This document shows, piece after piece, positions 33,840 to 44,551 of a stretch of 64,000 nucleotides of DNA; positions within the stretch are counted from its first letter, which is position 1; the number at the start of each line of letters is the position of its first letter. The notes beneath the pieces are model-generated. The model made no database searches, was not told the DNA's origin, and worked only from the letters and a program-made list of their open reading frames with translations. Position numbers and translations under genes: made by a program. Origin of the DNA: Kondoa malvinella. Its lineage: Eukaryota; Basidiomycota; Agaricostilbomycetes; Agaricostilbales; Kondoaceae. The stretch is taken from positions 60,811 through 124,810 of the forward strand of contig BCIM01000012.1 in the NCBI GenBank assembly GCA_039545315.1, read 5' to 3'.

Positions 33840-34706
33840 AATGTTATGCAGAAATGTCAAAGTGTATATTAGCAAGTACAATTGTCCGTCACTGCCTGTA
33901 TGTTGGCTGTGAATCTGCTGCTAATCCTGCTATCTGCAACATACCCACCCTGATATTAGCACAGCATACCACTGTACGAACGCACTGGAATGAGCGAAAG
34001 ACCTTCTCTTACAGCAAGCTCTTGCTTGCCCGTGGCCTGCCAATTCAGCCTTCTCTGTGGGCGTACCTTCAGATCTGCGACCTAAGGGAAGAAATAACGA
34101 GGAATGAATCAGCGCAGAACAGACGAATAATAACAGACAGTTGATGAGAAGGAACAGAAACAGCATGTATGGTATTGAACAGCACTTCATGAAGCTTGAT
34201 CAGAACGCGACTCTAGGAGTGGGGACTCCCTCATTTTGGTCAGAGACACACGATGGAATGCTGTGTACGGTAATGGTCCGGGCAAAGCCACCACTGGTGC
34301 GGACTGTAAAGAATAGTGCTGCCGCATAACGCTGGTGAGAGGAATGAACCAAGACAGGACTGCGAAGATCTTGGACAATCGCAGGGCGCGTTCTCAGAAC
34401 GTTCGCTAGATGCCAGTTCGTAAAGAGGCATGCGAACATGTCATAGAGCTGAATATGAAGAAAAGCGAGAACAGCCTATAAGCCGGGAAAACAGATAGAA
34501 ATCGATAGAAGTCAACCAACACAAGCGAAGAGTCCCATGAAGACTTCGACAGTATGGCGCAGTACAGGGCTTGGAGCGGAGGCAATAAGACAACAGATGT
34601 GCACAGAATGGCATGATCATGCTCGTCACTCGCCAACTGTTGCCCTCGAACAAGCATTTGCTTGCTGATACCAGGCTGTGACTAGACATACCAGATACAG
34701 GATACC
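33840..34706. other. intergenic, no gene seen
   Basis: Open frames on both strands here are short, overlap each other and lack motifs. The 3' part must hold the VPS16 promoter; no named element was recognised. Confidence 0.4.
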
Positions 34707-37700
34707 ATGAGCGAACGGCCTCCTCCTACAGCGACCTGGGAAGCGCTGGGCAGCGTGTACTACCGACGAGACGAGATCTATTCCATGCTTTGGGACTTGC
34801 ACTCGGATCTGGACGATTTTGTTATAGCTTCTGCACGCTCTGGTGGTCCTATAGCTTTGATGCGCGACTCGAGCAAGCCGCAAATCGTATCTGGAAAGCA
34901 AGCGTTAGGCAAACCGCGCATCTACATTTACTCGTCTTCTGGCGTGCTACTACAGACGATACTCTGGGACGCTACTGCCAAGATTGTCTGCTTTGGCTTT
35001 ACAGCTGCAGAAAGCCTTGTTGTTCTTATGCAAGATGGAAATTACCGTCTCTATCCTCTCAGCGTCAATGCGTCAAGCACTTCAGCGGGTTATTCTCAGC
35101 ACTCTCTAGGTCAAGAAGCAGCAGAGTCAGGCGTATTAGACGCCAGAATCTTCGAATCCGGCATGGTCGCTCTGCTTGGTTCTCTCACTTTCATACACCT
35201 AAATCTCTGGCCAGAAGACTCGCAAGATGGTGTTCAGCGTGGTCAAGTCACTCGTCTCGCAGATCCAGGTATTAGTGAAGCACCAATCTGCTGGACCGCT
35301 ATATCCCCTGAAGAGAGTGCCTCAAGACAAGTTGAAGTCCTTCTTTCCTTCAGCGATACGCTTGTTCTGCTCGATGCACTGGACGCTCAAGACCAGCATC
35401 TACAATATGGTCCATATTCTCATATCCTGCCTTCGCCTAACGGTCGCTTCGTCGCTTTGGTCACTTTCACCTCGAACCCTGCGCCGAAAAGCGAACTTAG
35501 AGTCGTCTCAGCGGACTTTGCGAAAACCTTGTCGACGTATGATCTATCTGTTGAAGGTGAAGGTGCACCGGATCAAGCATGTTGGTGCGGATCGAATACA
35601 ATTTTGCTCAGTTGGGCTAGTGATGTAATCATGGTTGGCCCGTATGGCGATGTATTGCGGTTGGTCATTCCCATTCTTGGTCACGTTATGCTAAAACAGG
35701 TTAGATACGACTATCTGGATGCTGTACATCTGGTCAGCGAGGTTGATGGCGCTCGATTATTGAGCAAGGAGAAGTGCGAATTCCTTCAGAAAGTGCCAGG
35801 TCCGTCCTATATTCAGCGCGCGGGACATAAGCTTAGTATGTTCCAAAATGGACAGACTCGACACTTCAGATTTTCCGGCCTGGTTCTTCCTCACCTTCCG
35901 CAATGCTGTACGAAGCCATGGAGGATTTCGATCGCAAGTCGCCTAAAGCAGACGAGAACATACGATCTATACGAGCAGATCTGCGAAGCGCGGTAGATAC
36001 TTGTATTGATGCTGCGGGAAAAGAGATGGATGTATATTGGCAAAGGCGGCTGTTGAAGGTGCGTTCGCCGATAATTACGAATGCTATCTGATTCGTTCTC
36101 GATGGCTGTACAGGCAGCATCTTATGGCAAGAACTTTCTCGACCTTTATAACCCAACCGATTTCGTCAACATGTGCAAGAGCTTGCGTGTGCTCAATGCA
36201 GCGAGATACTATGAGGTCGGAATACCGATCACTCACGAGCAGTGCGTTTCCTGGACTTCTGTCAAATGTTAATTCACAATGTCTGACAATGCACAGATAC
36301 ACCAAAACTTCACCGACCGCTTTCGTCTCGCGGCTGATTACTCGTTCTTTGCATCTTCTCTCACTCAAAATCTCAGGCTATTTGTCGATATCTACTGCTC
36401 CGGTGCTGAAGCACTGGGCCTCTGCGAAAGTCTCGCAAGCAAAAGGTGGTTCGGCAGAGGATGATGCGCGATTGTGCGAAGTCGTTGTCAGTCGACTGAA
36501 AGGCCAAGCAGATGTAGGATGTGCAGATGTCGCTAGAACAGCTTGGGAAAAGGGTCAGCCTGGTCTTGCTTCGAAGGTATTTCTGTTGGACTTGAGAGCC
36601 GTTGGTCAGCGCTGATGCTTCCTTAGCTGTTGGAATACGAAACTCGCGCTTCTTCCCAAGTCCCTCTGCTACTATCAATGAAATCCGACTCTCTCGCCCT
36701 ACAAAGAGCAATAGCTTCTTCCGATCCAGATCTAGTCTATACTGTACTTCTGCACCTACGCAAATCTCACTCCCCTTCGAGCTTCTTCAAATTCATAGAC
36801 AACAAGCCGGACGCGATTTCGCTCTTTAGAATATGGGCTAAAGGCGAGCAAAGAGAATTGCTGCGAGACTATTACTACCAGGATGATCGTCGGACAGAGA
36901 GTGCTGCTCTGGTGCTTGAAGAAGCAAAGGGCTTGGAAGAGTCTGAGAGGATGAGTAAGATCAAGCAGGCTGGGAGATTCTATTCCGAAGATCGGGAGAG
37001 GGTGTTTGAGTCCAAGGTGGTTCTACACTTAGCTCGAAGAAGATGATACTGATCAAAGCCTGGTAGATGGTCGAAGAACAACTTCGGTTGATGGCATACC
37101 AACAGACGCTCGAAAAGGAATCGGATGGTCGGCGCCATATGGTTGGCTTGAGCGTGAACGAGACGATTCGGCAATGTCTGATCTTGGGCTGGGGGAAGAA
37201 AGCAGATAAGATCAAGAACGAGTGGAAGGTGCCTGAGAAGCGGTTCGTCTTTACCTGTGTCTGCCGTTATCGGTTGTTCATCGATCGAGTCGAACAGGTT
37301 CTGGTATGTCAAGCTGAAAGCTTTGACAGAAGTGCGAGACTGGGAAGGTCTTGAAGCGATGGCGAAGAGCAAGAAGAGCCCTATCGGGTATGAAGTGCGT
37401 TCTTCTCTGACTTGCTTTATGGGGATACTGACCATAAGAGCAGCCTTTTGTCGAGCACCTGGCGACGCACGGAAATCATCGCCAAGCTGTTGCTTTTGTT
37501 CCTAGATGTGAAGCGAAAAATAGAGTGGAGATGTATATCAAGGTTGGTTCTTCTTCGGGGTACTGCATAATTAGATGCTGAATGACAATAGTGCGGTGAG
37601 TGGATCAAAGCAGGAGAAGAATGCAAAGCCAGGGGAGATACAAAGAAGCTACAGTGCGTCCCTACATACGCTACATGTGCTTTGAACTGACTTGAACAAC

Positions 37701-37775
37701 AGAGAGCTGCTTCAACGATGTCCGAACAACATTATCGCTTCTTCGCTCCAGCAAATGCTGGAGACTGCTGATTGA
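34707..37775 (+). CDS. VPS16: VPS16, core subunit of HOPS/CORVET
   Basis: Part of the HOPS and CORVET tethering complexes that drive endosome and vacuole fusion. The N-terminal beta-propeller part includes ATWEALGSVYYRRDEIYSML, KPRIYIYSSSGVLLQTILW and FGFTAAESLVVLMQDGNYRL. An intron from the gtgcca donor after CEFLQK joins to IFRPGSSSPSAMLYEAMEDF and DRKSPKADENIRSI, the strongly conserved start of the alpha-solenoid. It continues with AASYGKNFLDLYNPTDFVNM, CKSLRVLNAARYYEVGIPIT, YYYQDDRRTESAALVLEEAK, LRLMAYQQTLEKES, VNETIRQCLILGWGKKADKI and FVFTCVCRYR-type text toward the end ELLQRCPNNIIASSLQQM, stop TGA 37773-37775. The order matches VPS16. Introns are short and numerous in the C-terminal half. 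Confidence 0.92.
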
Positions 37776-37986
37776 TCTGAAGATGGTGAAGTAGAGCCGT
37801 TGTGTGTATGATGCTGTAGACAGATTGCATCAGCTTAAGCGATTTCACTCAGATGTAATAGCGTAGAGGAGACGCAGTAGATATGAGACTGCCAGCCAGC
37901 AGAATGCTTGTCACGCGACTGCTCAGCTCCAACAATGTCAATTCCCGTCTTAACCTCAAACCGTGACACTACATTATACCAAAACG

Positions 37987-39294
37987 ATGGACCTATCCAA
38001 GTACATGTCAGGCGCTAAAGCTGATGCTTTAGAAGCGCGCAAGAAGAAAAAGCGACGTTTGGCCAACCCGACAACTTCAGCTGTTGTTCAGAATTCCTTT
38101 ATCGTGGATCACGACGCAGAGCAATGGGGCAGTAGAACAACGCAGGATGACGATGAAGTGGCTACTGGTACGCATCCGTCTACCTCTTAGCTAGGCCTTG
38201 TCTCATGATGTGTCGGCAAGTGGTCGAGAATCGCTCGAAAGCTGCTTTCAAGCCTATCAACCCTATGGCAGCTAAACCCAAAGAGCCCTCAATCGAACCA
38301 GAAGAGGAAGAACCTACGATCGTTCAGCCTATGGTAGGCGGCTTACAGACTGCCGCTCAATTAGCAGAAGAGACTGCCGCTCGCAAACGTAAAGAGGACA
38401 AGATAAAGAAGAAAGCCTTGAAAGCTATGGAAGAACGTAGGAAAGCTGCTGAAGAACGCGGTGAGGAAGAAGATGAGACTGTGCATCGTGATTCTACCGG
38501 TAGAGCGAGGGATACGAAAAGGGAGAAGGCGGAAGCGAAACGCGAAGCTAGAGAAAAGCAAGCGAAAGATATGGAAAAGATGGAATGGGGTAAAGGTCTT
38601 GTTCAGCGAGAAGACAAAGAAAAGCGAAAGAGGGAAGAAGAAGCGATTGCTGCGAAACCAGTCGCAAGGTGGGTTGCATGGTCCTTGCTTCAGCTTCATG
38701 CTGATGTGGAATGTATGCGATCTCACAGGTACGCAGACGACGCAGACCTCAACGATGAGCTACGCGAGAACTTGCGCTGGAACGATCCCGCTGCTCGTTT
38801 CCTTTCCGTGAGTTTACCTTTCCTCTCTACTCTTCTGCTCTGCTCTACTGTCTACTCCTTTGCACGGCTTCGCTCCTGCTTTGTACTCTCTTCATAGTGA
38901 CGCAAAGCTAACAGACATATACAGGGAACAAAGAAATCAAAACAACCAAGCCGACCAGCGTACAAAGGACCTGCACCACCTCCCAACCGATTCGGCATCA
39001 AGCCAGGGTATAGATGGGATGGCGTTGATCGCTCTACCGGGGTACGTGATCTACTGCTTCTGCTTAGTCTCAAGCTAAAAGGGCATCCATGCACAGTTTG
39101 AAAGACAGGTGAGATTCCTTCTCTTTTCGCTTTCTATCGAGCTTAGGAGATCGGGGTTGCACAGTATTTACAAAGAGGCAATTTGAAGAAAGTCGTCAGT
39201 ACTACTTCTGTCTGCTTGCTCGAGCATCGCTGATTGAGGCGAAACTTGACAGAGAGACGCAGAGGCATACAAGTGGTCTGTCGAAGAAATGTGA
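37987..39294 (+). CDS. BUD13: BUD13/CWC26, RES-complex splicing factor
   Basis: With Pml1/Snip1 and Ist3/Snu17 it forms the RES complex, which binds the activated spliceosome and keeps unspliced RNA in the nucleus. It opens [20 protein letters not shown], the family signature. A highly charged Lys/Glu-rich middle follows (about residues 110-210). The conserved C-terminus reads [68 protein letters not shown] and [12 protein letters not shown], stop TGA 39292-39294. The C-terminus is spread over six short exons. Start at the ATG 37987-37989. The product is complete. Confidence 0.94.
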
Positions 39295-39793
39295 TCCAAT
39301 TATGGTGTACGAGGTGCGTTAACACTCTCGTTCCGCTCTTGACGTCGCTGAACTGTCCCTTATCAGCCAGCGGGAGATCGTCTGGATGCTTGACATCAAT
39401 GCATGCAAATCGTGCTGTATATCTTCCTGGCGCATACAGCATGAGGACTTCTCAGCGCTTCCTGCTTTTCAAAATAGCCTCATATCGCCTTCTATCCTGC
39501 AATATAGTCTGATATTGTTGGATCGATTGTTCAGGTTATGTTCTTTCGCTGCTTGGCTCCTGTTCTGCTCTGGTCCTTTCCATCTGGTTGAATCACAGGT
39601 CTCTACGTCTACCTCCTGGTACTTCAGGCCACTAGATGCTCCAGCGCGATCTGCGTAAGACAGTCCGATGACTTCTCTTCGAATACGAAATTCCTTTGTT
39701 CTACACATCCGGGCCGTGACCAGGGCTCTTATCTTTGAAAGCGCTCGTCTGTAGTCGTTTATCACTCAACTACGACCTTTTAACAAGACAGAT
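39295..39793. other. intergenic upstream of the secreted paralogue pair
   Basis: No gene-like frame. The 98-residue minus frame at 39469-39765 has no motif or splice logic. It includes the promoter of the gene at 39794. Confidence 0.4.
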
Positions 39794-40584
39794 ATGCTCT
39801 CCCTATACAAAACGTGTCTTGTCTGTCTGCTTTGCGCTTCCTATGGTCAAGCCTTGCTGCTGCGCTTCTATGCTTCGTCGTGAGTCTTTCCGTATATTCA
39901 CGGATCATACTGACCAGCTCTGCAGAGACAAGCCAGAAGGCTGCGCAGAAGGGACGCCTATCGTTCTTGATCTCGATATGCCAGAAGCTGGCGCATGCTA
40001 CAAGACTCCTGATGACGCCGGCAAATATCAAAGCAACGCTATCGTCAGCGATCTTGCTTGGCGATCCGAAGCTAGAAGTAGGTCACAGCTATCTATGTGC
40101 TGCTATTGATGTGACTAATAACGCCCAGATTACGGTCTCGAAACATCCGGATCAAGTTTGCGGCTCAACGCTGCCAGATTTCCCTCCGGATGATATGGTC
40201 TCAGGAGGTAGGCTTTCCCCTTAATCAGATTTACCGCACTGAGACCTATGTAGAGTGTACATGGGCTTATGAAAGCAAAGGCGAATCTTCAGTTTCATCT
40301 GGAAGAATACTACTTCGTCTCAGCCTGTTGCGCCTCCTGCACCTCCTGCACCTGCCAATTCTTCGCCGAGCACCTCGACATCTTCGACACCAGAGGCAGT
40401 ACCGCCGCCAAGTACGACTTCGGAGACGGGAACTCAGCCCTCCTCATCTTCTTCGAGCGCATCTATCCCTCCTGCAGCTCTCGGCACCACTGCAGACGAC
40501 CCGATCTTGACATCATCTGTCGTCGATAATTCCGGTCAACGGATATTGACAATCTATGAGACGGTCACAGAAATCAGGCAATGA
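39794..40584 (+). CDS. secreted Cys-containing protein with S/T/P-rich tail (paralogue A)
   Basis: Start ATG 39794. Signal peptide MLSLYKTCLVCLLCASYGQA, then LLLRFYAS at the start of the mature protein. Exon 2 reads KPEGCAEGTPIVLDLDMPEA, GACYKTPDDAGKYQ. Next comes YLCAAIDVTNNAQITVSKHP, DQVC, then FSFIWKN, then a Ser/Thr/Pro/Ala-rich tail to the stop TGA 40582-40584. The gene at 40939-41677 has the same layout: LTIRFWAL, a Cys...Cys domain, QCLVADGAKVNNM, TVCQAF, YSFIW and a similar tail. The two are tandem duplicates. The exon border near 40070-40090 was not settled. No GPI signal or known domain was seen, so it may be a cell-wall or secreted protein. The function is unknown. Confidence 0.68.
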
Positions 40585-40938
40585 GTAGCCGAGCGAAAAG
40601 GATATCGCATGAGCGACGCCAAAAGGGTTGGTCCCACTCTTGTTAGTATGATGCTTGCGCTAACGGATATGCTTTACAGTTTTGCCTCGATCGATAGAAC
40701 GAAGCACCTCCATCCGGTTAGTGCCTGCAACAGATGCTGTAAGCAGCTGTATTCAATTGTTTCTGACAGAAAGCCAGAAAGCAGCGAGGCTAACGTTCAT
40801 ATCAGATTCAGATGCTGTCTTCGCAAATTCTCAATGCTTCTGTCCTACGCCCGAACCAGTGCAAGATACATCTTGTCATCCATCCATCCAGTTACCAACG
40901 CTCTACCATCAAACCCAGCTCATTCTACGGCACACAGA

Positions 40939-41677
40939 ATGTCGTCTCGCCTCTCCAAATGGCTCATCTTGCTGCTGTTCTGCATTAGTACTTGTCAAGC
41001 GCTCACTATCAGATTCTGGGCCCTCACGTAGGTCGCATTTGTCCTGACTAAAATCTGTTTGACATTCTATACAGCGAAGGATTGAGCTGCAGTGACGGCG
41101 ACCCAAATGCTCTCACTACGGTCTATGATCTAAAGATGGATGAGCCAGAGACCTGTTATTCCGTGCCTTCAGGATTGCCGCTGTGGAGCAGTCGTCAACC
41201 TATCTTTACCCGGGACGAGCTGAGCAACCACACACCCGAGGTATAGCTCATTTCGCCAGTCAAGTCTTCGCGGCTAATGATCTCTTGCGACAGATTCAAC
41301 TTCTGACTTTTGACGATGCTCAGTGCTTAGTCGCAGACGGCGCAAAGGTCAATAATATGTCGGAAAAAGGTATGCGATTTGTCTTTCCATTTTGCCACAC
41401 TGAACATCAAACAGTCTGTCAAGCATTTCCTGATGGTCGCGAATTAAAGATGGCCCCTTCGTATTCTTTCATCTGGCAAGACGAGACTTCTACTTCCTCA
41501 CAAAACAACCCTGATCCGGCGCCACAAGCGGACCAAGCCCCTTCAGCAGAAGTGAATTCACCCTCTTTGACTCTTTCGTCTTCCGACCGTGCTTCAACGG
41601 CCTCAACAATGACCACAACAGTCGCACTAAGGACCGAAACACTCCTTCTGCCCAGTGGTCTGCAGCGGACAAGATAG
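40939..41677 (+). CDS. secreted Cys-containing protein with S/T-rich tail (paralogue B)
   Basis: Start ATG 40939. Signal peptide MSSRLSKWLILLLFCISTCQA, then LTIRFWALT, with an intron splitting the Thr codon. Exon 2 reads GLSCSDGDPNALTTVYDLKM, DEPETCYSVPSGLPLW, TRDELSNHTPE (an NHT glycosylation site). Exon 3 reads QLLTFDDAQCLVADGAKVNN, continuing to MRFVFPFCHTEHQTVCQAFP, SYSFIWQDETSTSSQ and a Ser/Thr/Ala-rich tail, stop TAG 41675-41677. It shares layout and matching residues (C-Y after the first Cys; C-x-x-x-D; V-C; FIW) with paralogue A 355 bp upstream. The duplicates have diverged a lot at the amino-acid level, which suggests an old duplication or rapid change. Confidence 0.72.
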
Positions 41678-41849
41678 CGGCCAGCCCAAGCCAACTCAGA
41701 TCGACTTAAACAATACAATGCCACTTGTCAATGCAATAGATCACCAATATATGTACAACACCTTTGCGCATCCTCTACAGCACTCTTTTGCATCTCCTCC
41801 ATCCGAGCCTTCAACAAATCGATTACCCAAATACATCCTCCACCTCGAA

Positions 41850-42585
41850 TCAAGGCGAATTACCCTCCAACAGGGGCGGCGTCTGTCTACCTCCATCCTC
41901 TTGATGCTTCATCGCCTTCAACTCGTCCGCCGTCAAGAACCTCCCACCTGCTCCTCGCGGTCGACGACAAGCATGCTTATGTCGCGATTCGTGCATGTAC
42001 GGCTATTTCATCCGAACCAATCAAAATCGACTTTCTCGGGAATAAGAGTAGGCATACCTTGCGCTCTTTAGCTAGCCTATGGACTTCCTCTAGTCTCGCT
42101 CGAGCAGCTCTGCGATGCATGATGCGGTGATATTGCTTTGCATTAACGTAAAGTGGTTCTTCGTCTTTTGCATCGTTTGCGCAGGTACTGGATGAAGGTT
42201 GTGGTGCATAGCGAGCGGGTTGGTTTTGATCGGAAGTGGACAGAGACGGGGACAAGCCGGTTGGATAGCTTGAAGTAGACGTCGCTGGGAAATTGTCATA
42301 GGGGAGATTGAGCTCGGGGAAAGAGAGTAGATCGAGTTGCTGTTGATGTACGGTAGATTGTTGCAAGATTTGAGCAGCGCTTTGTTGCATTTGAGCGAGT
42401 TCGTCCGCTAGGCTACCGTTTGATGTATGCGGTGCTGATTGGCTGTATTCCGCGTTTGGTAAAAGCAGAGAGTCGTACAAGCCAAAGGGAGACAGCTGAG
42501 GAGTGTAGCAAGGCGAAGCTGGGCTGTCTTGAGGGATGTAAAACTGTTGATTTCCGAAGAAGAAATTGTTGGACGTGTTGTCCAT
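41850..42585 (-). CDS. HAP2: HAP2/NF-YA, CCAAT-binding factor subunit
   Basis: The sequence-specific subunit of the heterotrimeric CCAAT-box factor (with HAP3 and HAP5; in yeast it controls respiratory genes). Start 42585 ([15 protein letters not shown]). A Gln/Ser/Pro-rich N-terminus includes [20 protein letters not shown]. The conserved core begins [34 protein letters not shown] 54-nt intron follows directly and joins to [36 protein letters not shown], the DNA-binding half. Stop TGA 41850-41852. Both the subunit-association helix and the DNA-binding segment are complete. The intron lies exactly in the linker between the two halves. The gene ends 172 bp from the convergent stop of secreted paralogue B. 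Confidence 0.95.
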
Positions 42586-42941
42586 TTGAGCTGCTTAGCT
42601 GTTCGCCTGTTCGTGATACCCTTGCCTGTCTAATGTACTGGTCTGCTGGATCTGTTCACTGCACGGTATTGTCTTTGTGGGAGTTTGAGCTTGCCGGCTA
42701 TCTCAAAGATCTGATAGCGGAAGCGAGCCGAACCAAGGAATTTCCGGTGCTCGCTACGAAAATGTTACGCGCTGTATAGACGTGCTACACAGCTTTACAT
42801 CTTTCTGTAACGATCCGATGGCCTTGCGGCTTCATCCGGCTATGAACAGCTTCCATTCGGACATTTTTCACCACTTCTCTTGCGATGGGCGCATGTCCAG
42901 CTCAGAGACCTATACGCTGGCATCAGCATACGAGGGTCATA

Positions 42942-43939
42942 TTAAGCGTGATCGCCTACCCAGAGATCTTTGGTCTGTTCTGCAAGCCATTGATATGTCT
43001 TGCCGCTATACTTTTAATCAGTTACGTCTACAAAAGAAGGTTGACAGGACACATACACAGTCTCGGCATTCATCTTTTTGCCCTCTTTCTGCGCATCTCC
43101 ATCTTCGTCAGAGATTCCGCCATTGGCGATGGTGCTGTCCCGATTCAGCTAACCTCGAAACATCTAGGTATGGTATGATCACTCACTGAACGACATGCAC
43201 ATCCAAGAACTCTTTACCTAGAGCTTGAGCCAACATACGAACGGAGGCACGACCAGCACCGTCTACGCAAGGTGAGATCAACCCAAATAAGAGAGAAATC
43301 ACGTACAAGCAGCGAATTGAGCATTGGTGCGCATAGCACCGAGAGTGCCAGTGAAGATCATCGTTCCTTGACTTTCTTTCAAGCGAGGCATGCATCTTTG
43401 CGCAAAGTTGAAAGCCCCGATGATGCTAGACCTTGTTGAGATCAATCTCATCATGCTTTCGAAGAGCTTACTCTATAGAATGGTGAGATCTGAATGTCGA
43501 AAGGGAAGGAGGGAAAGCTCACATTGATCAATAGAGTCCTTGAATTCTGCCTCTGTAGTCTCTAAGAATGGTTTCTTGAGCGCATTCTTGACATGCCAAA
43601 TCCCGACTCTGCAACAGATCAGCGCCTTTCCTTTCATTAGAACAGCAGTACTCACTTGAGAGGTATGCCTTTCAGCTCTGGAGTGCCATCAATCTTGTCG
43701 AGAAGATGTGTCTGAACTGAACCCATAGGCTGAATAACCTTCGTCTCTGATGGATTTGGCAATTTCATTGATTGTAGACTCTGTGCGAGCAAGTAGAGCG
43801 ACAGCATAGCCAGATTTCGCAAAGTGTCGCGCGATGCCTGCGCCTCTGTTGTTTTCAGCCAAAACGCAGGAGAGCGCATAAGATTGGCATACGAAGTCTT
43901 GCCTGCTCCTAACAGAACTACTAAGCCTTTGGAAGTCAT
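42942..43939 (-). CDS. short-chain dehydrogenase/reductase (SDR)
   Basis: A Rossmann-fold NAD(P)-dependent oxidoreductase of unknown substrate. Start 43939 (MTSKGLVVLLGA). A GC-AG intron (donor CAG|gcaaga) joins to GAGIARHFAKSGYAVALLAR, giving a GxGxGIA-type cofactor loop, then TESTINEIAKSIRDEGYSAY. Later exons: VGIWHVKNALKKPFLETTEA, EFKDSID, IIGAFNFAQRCMPRLKESQG, TMIFTGTLGAMRTNAQFAA, DGAGRASVRMLAQALGKEFL, DVHVVQ, TIANGGISDEDGDAQKEGKK and YSGKTYQWLAEQTKDLWVGD, stop TAA 42942-42944. The usual YxxxK is absent: the position after AQFAA reads D-GAGRASVR, so this is an atypical SDR, as in fungal and bacterial relatives with the same WHVKNxxxKPFLETTE motif. Near 43715 the frame changes by one base with no usable intron. 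Confidence 0.8.
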
Positions 43940-44551
43940 GTTGCTGCTTGTCTGAAGGTGTCAACTCGGTTCAATCTTGAAGAGCCTCTCGAATCAGTAC
44001 GTCCTTATCTGGCCTTTGTGCAGTGTATCGTTTGGTGATCTTGCTAAACATCCTTGTGACTGCGCTGCTGAGGCTTCATATGTCTCTCTTTACGCTGCCA
44101 GCGAGACTTTATCGAGCGAACGGTTGTTTTCCGTTTTCTGCTGCTTGCATGCGCTCTTCGTTTCCTATCGTCTTCTGCTTCGTAATGCTTTCACATTCCT
44201 TCATAGTCTCACAGCGATCGCGTCGTCTTCGACTGGTGCGAGTGCATTGATCTGGCAGCCGAGTACAAAAGCCCATCAGTCTGCATGTCTCCGTGCGCAT
44301 TGATCTATACGCTATGATCAATTTCTCTTCTTCTTCTGCAACTACCAATGGCATCTTTGTCAACAGTTCAAGCGATGGAGGTGATTTGCTTCCTCTCGAT
44401 CGCGAACGCGTTCGGTACTCATGCTTGTTGCTAGCCCGATCGGCTTCATGCTTCTCTGTATCAAGCTCCTGTCAAACGTACATTGGAGAATCTTTCCCCA
44501 ACTGCGCTCTCAGCTAATTTGTTTTGCTGTATAGGTCGGCCTACAGAATAC
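43940..44551. promoter_or_regulatory. divergent intergenic region, may contain a kinase 5' exon
   Basis: Between the starts of the SDR (minus) and the kinase (plus). A frame from 44314 (MINFSSSSATTNGIF) could be a 5' exon of the kinase, but the joins tried do not keep one frame. Otherwise no gene was seen. Confidence 0.35.
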
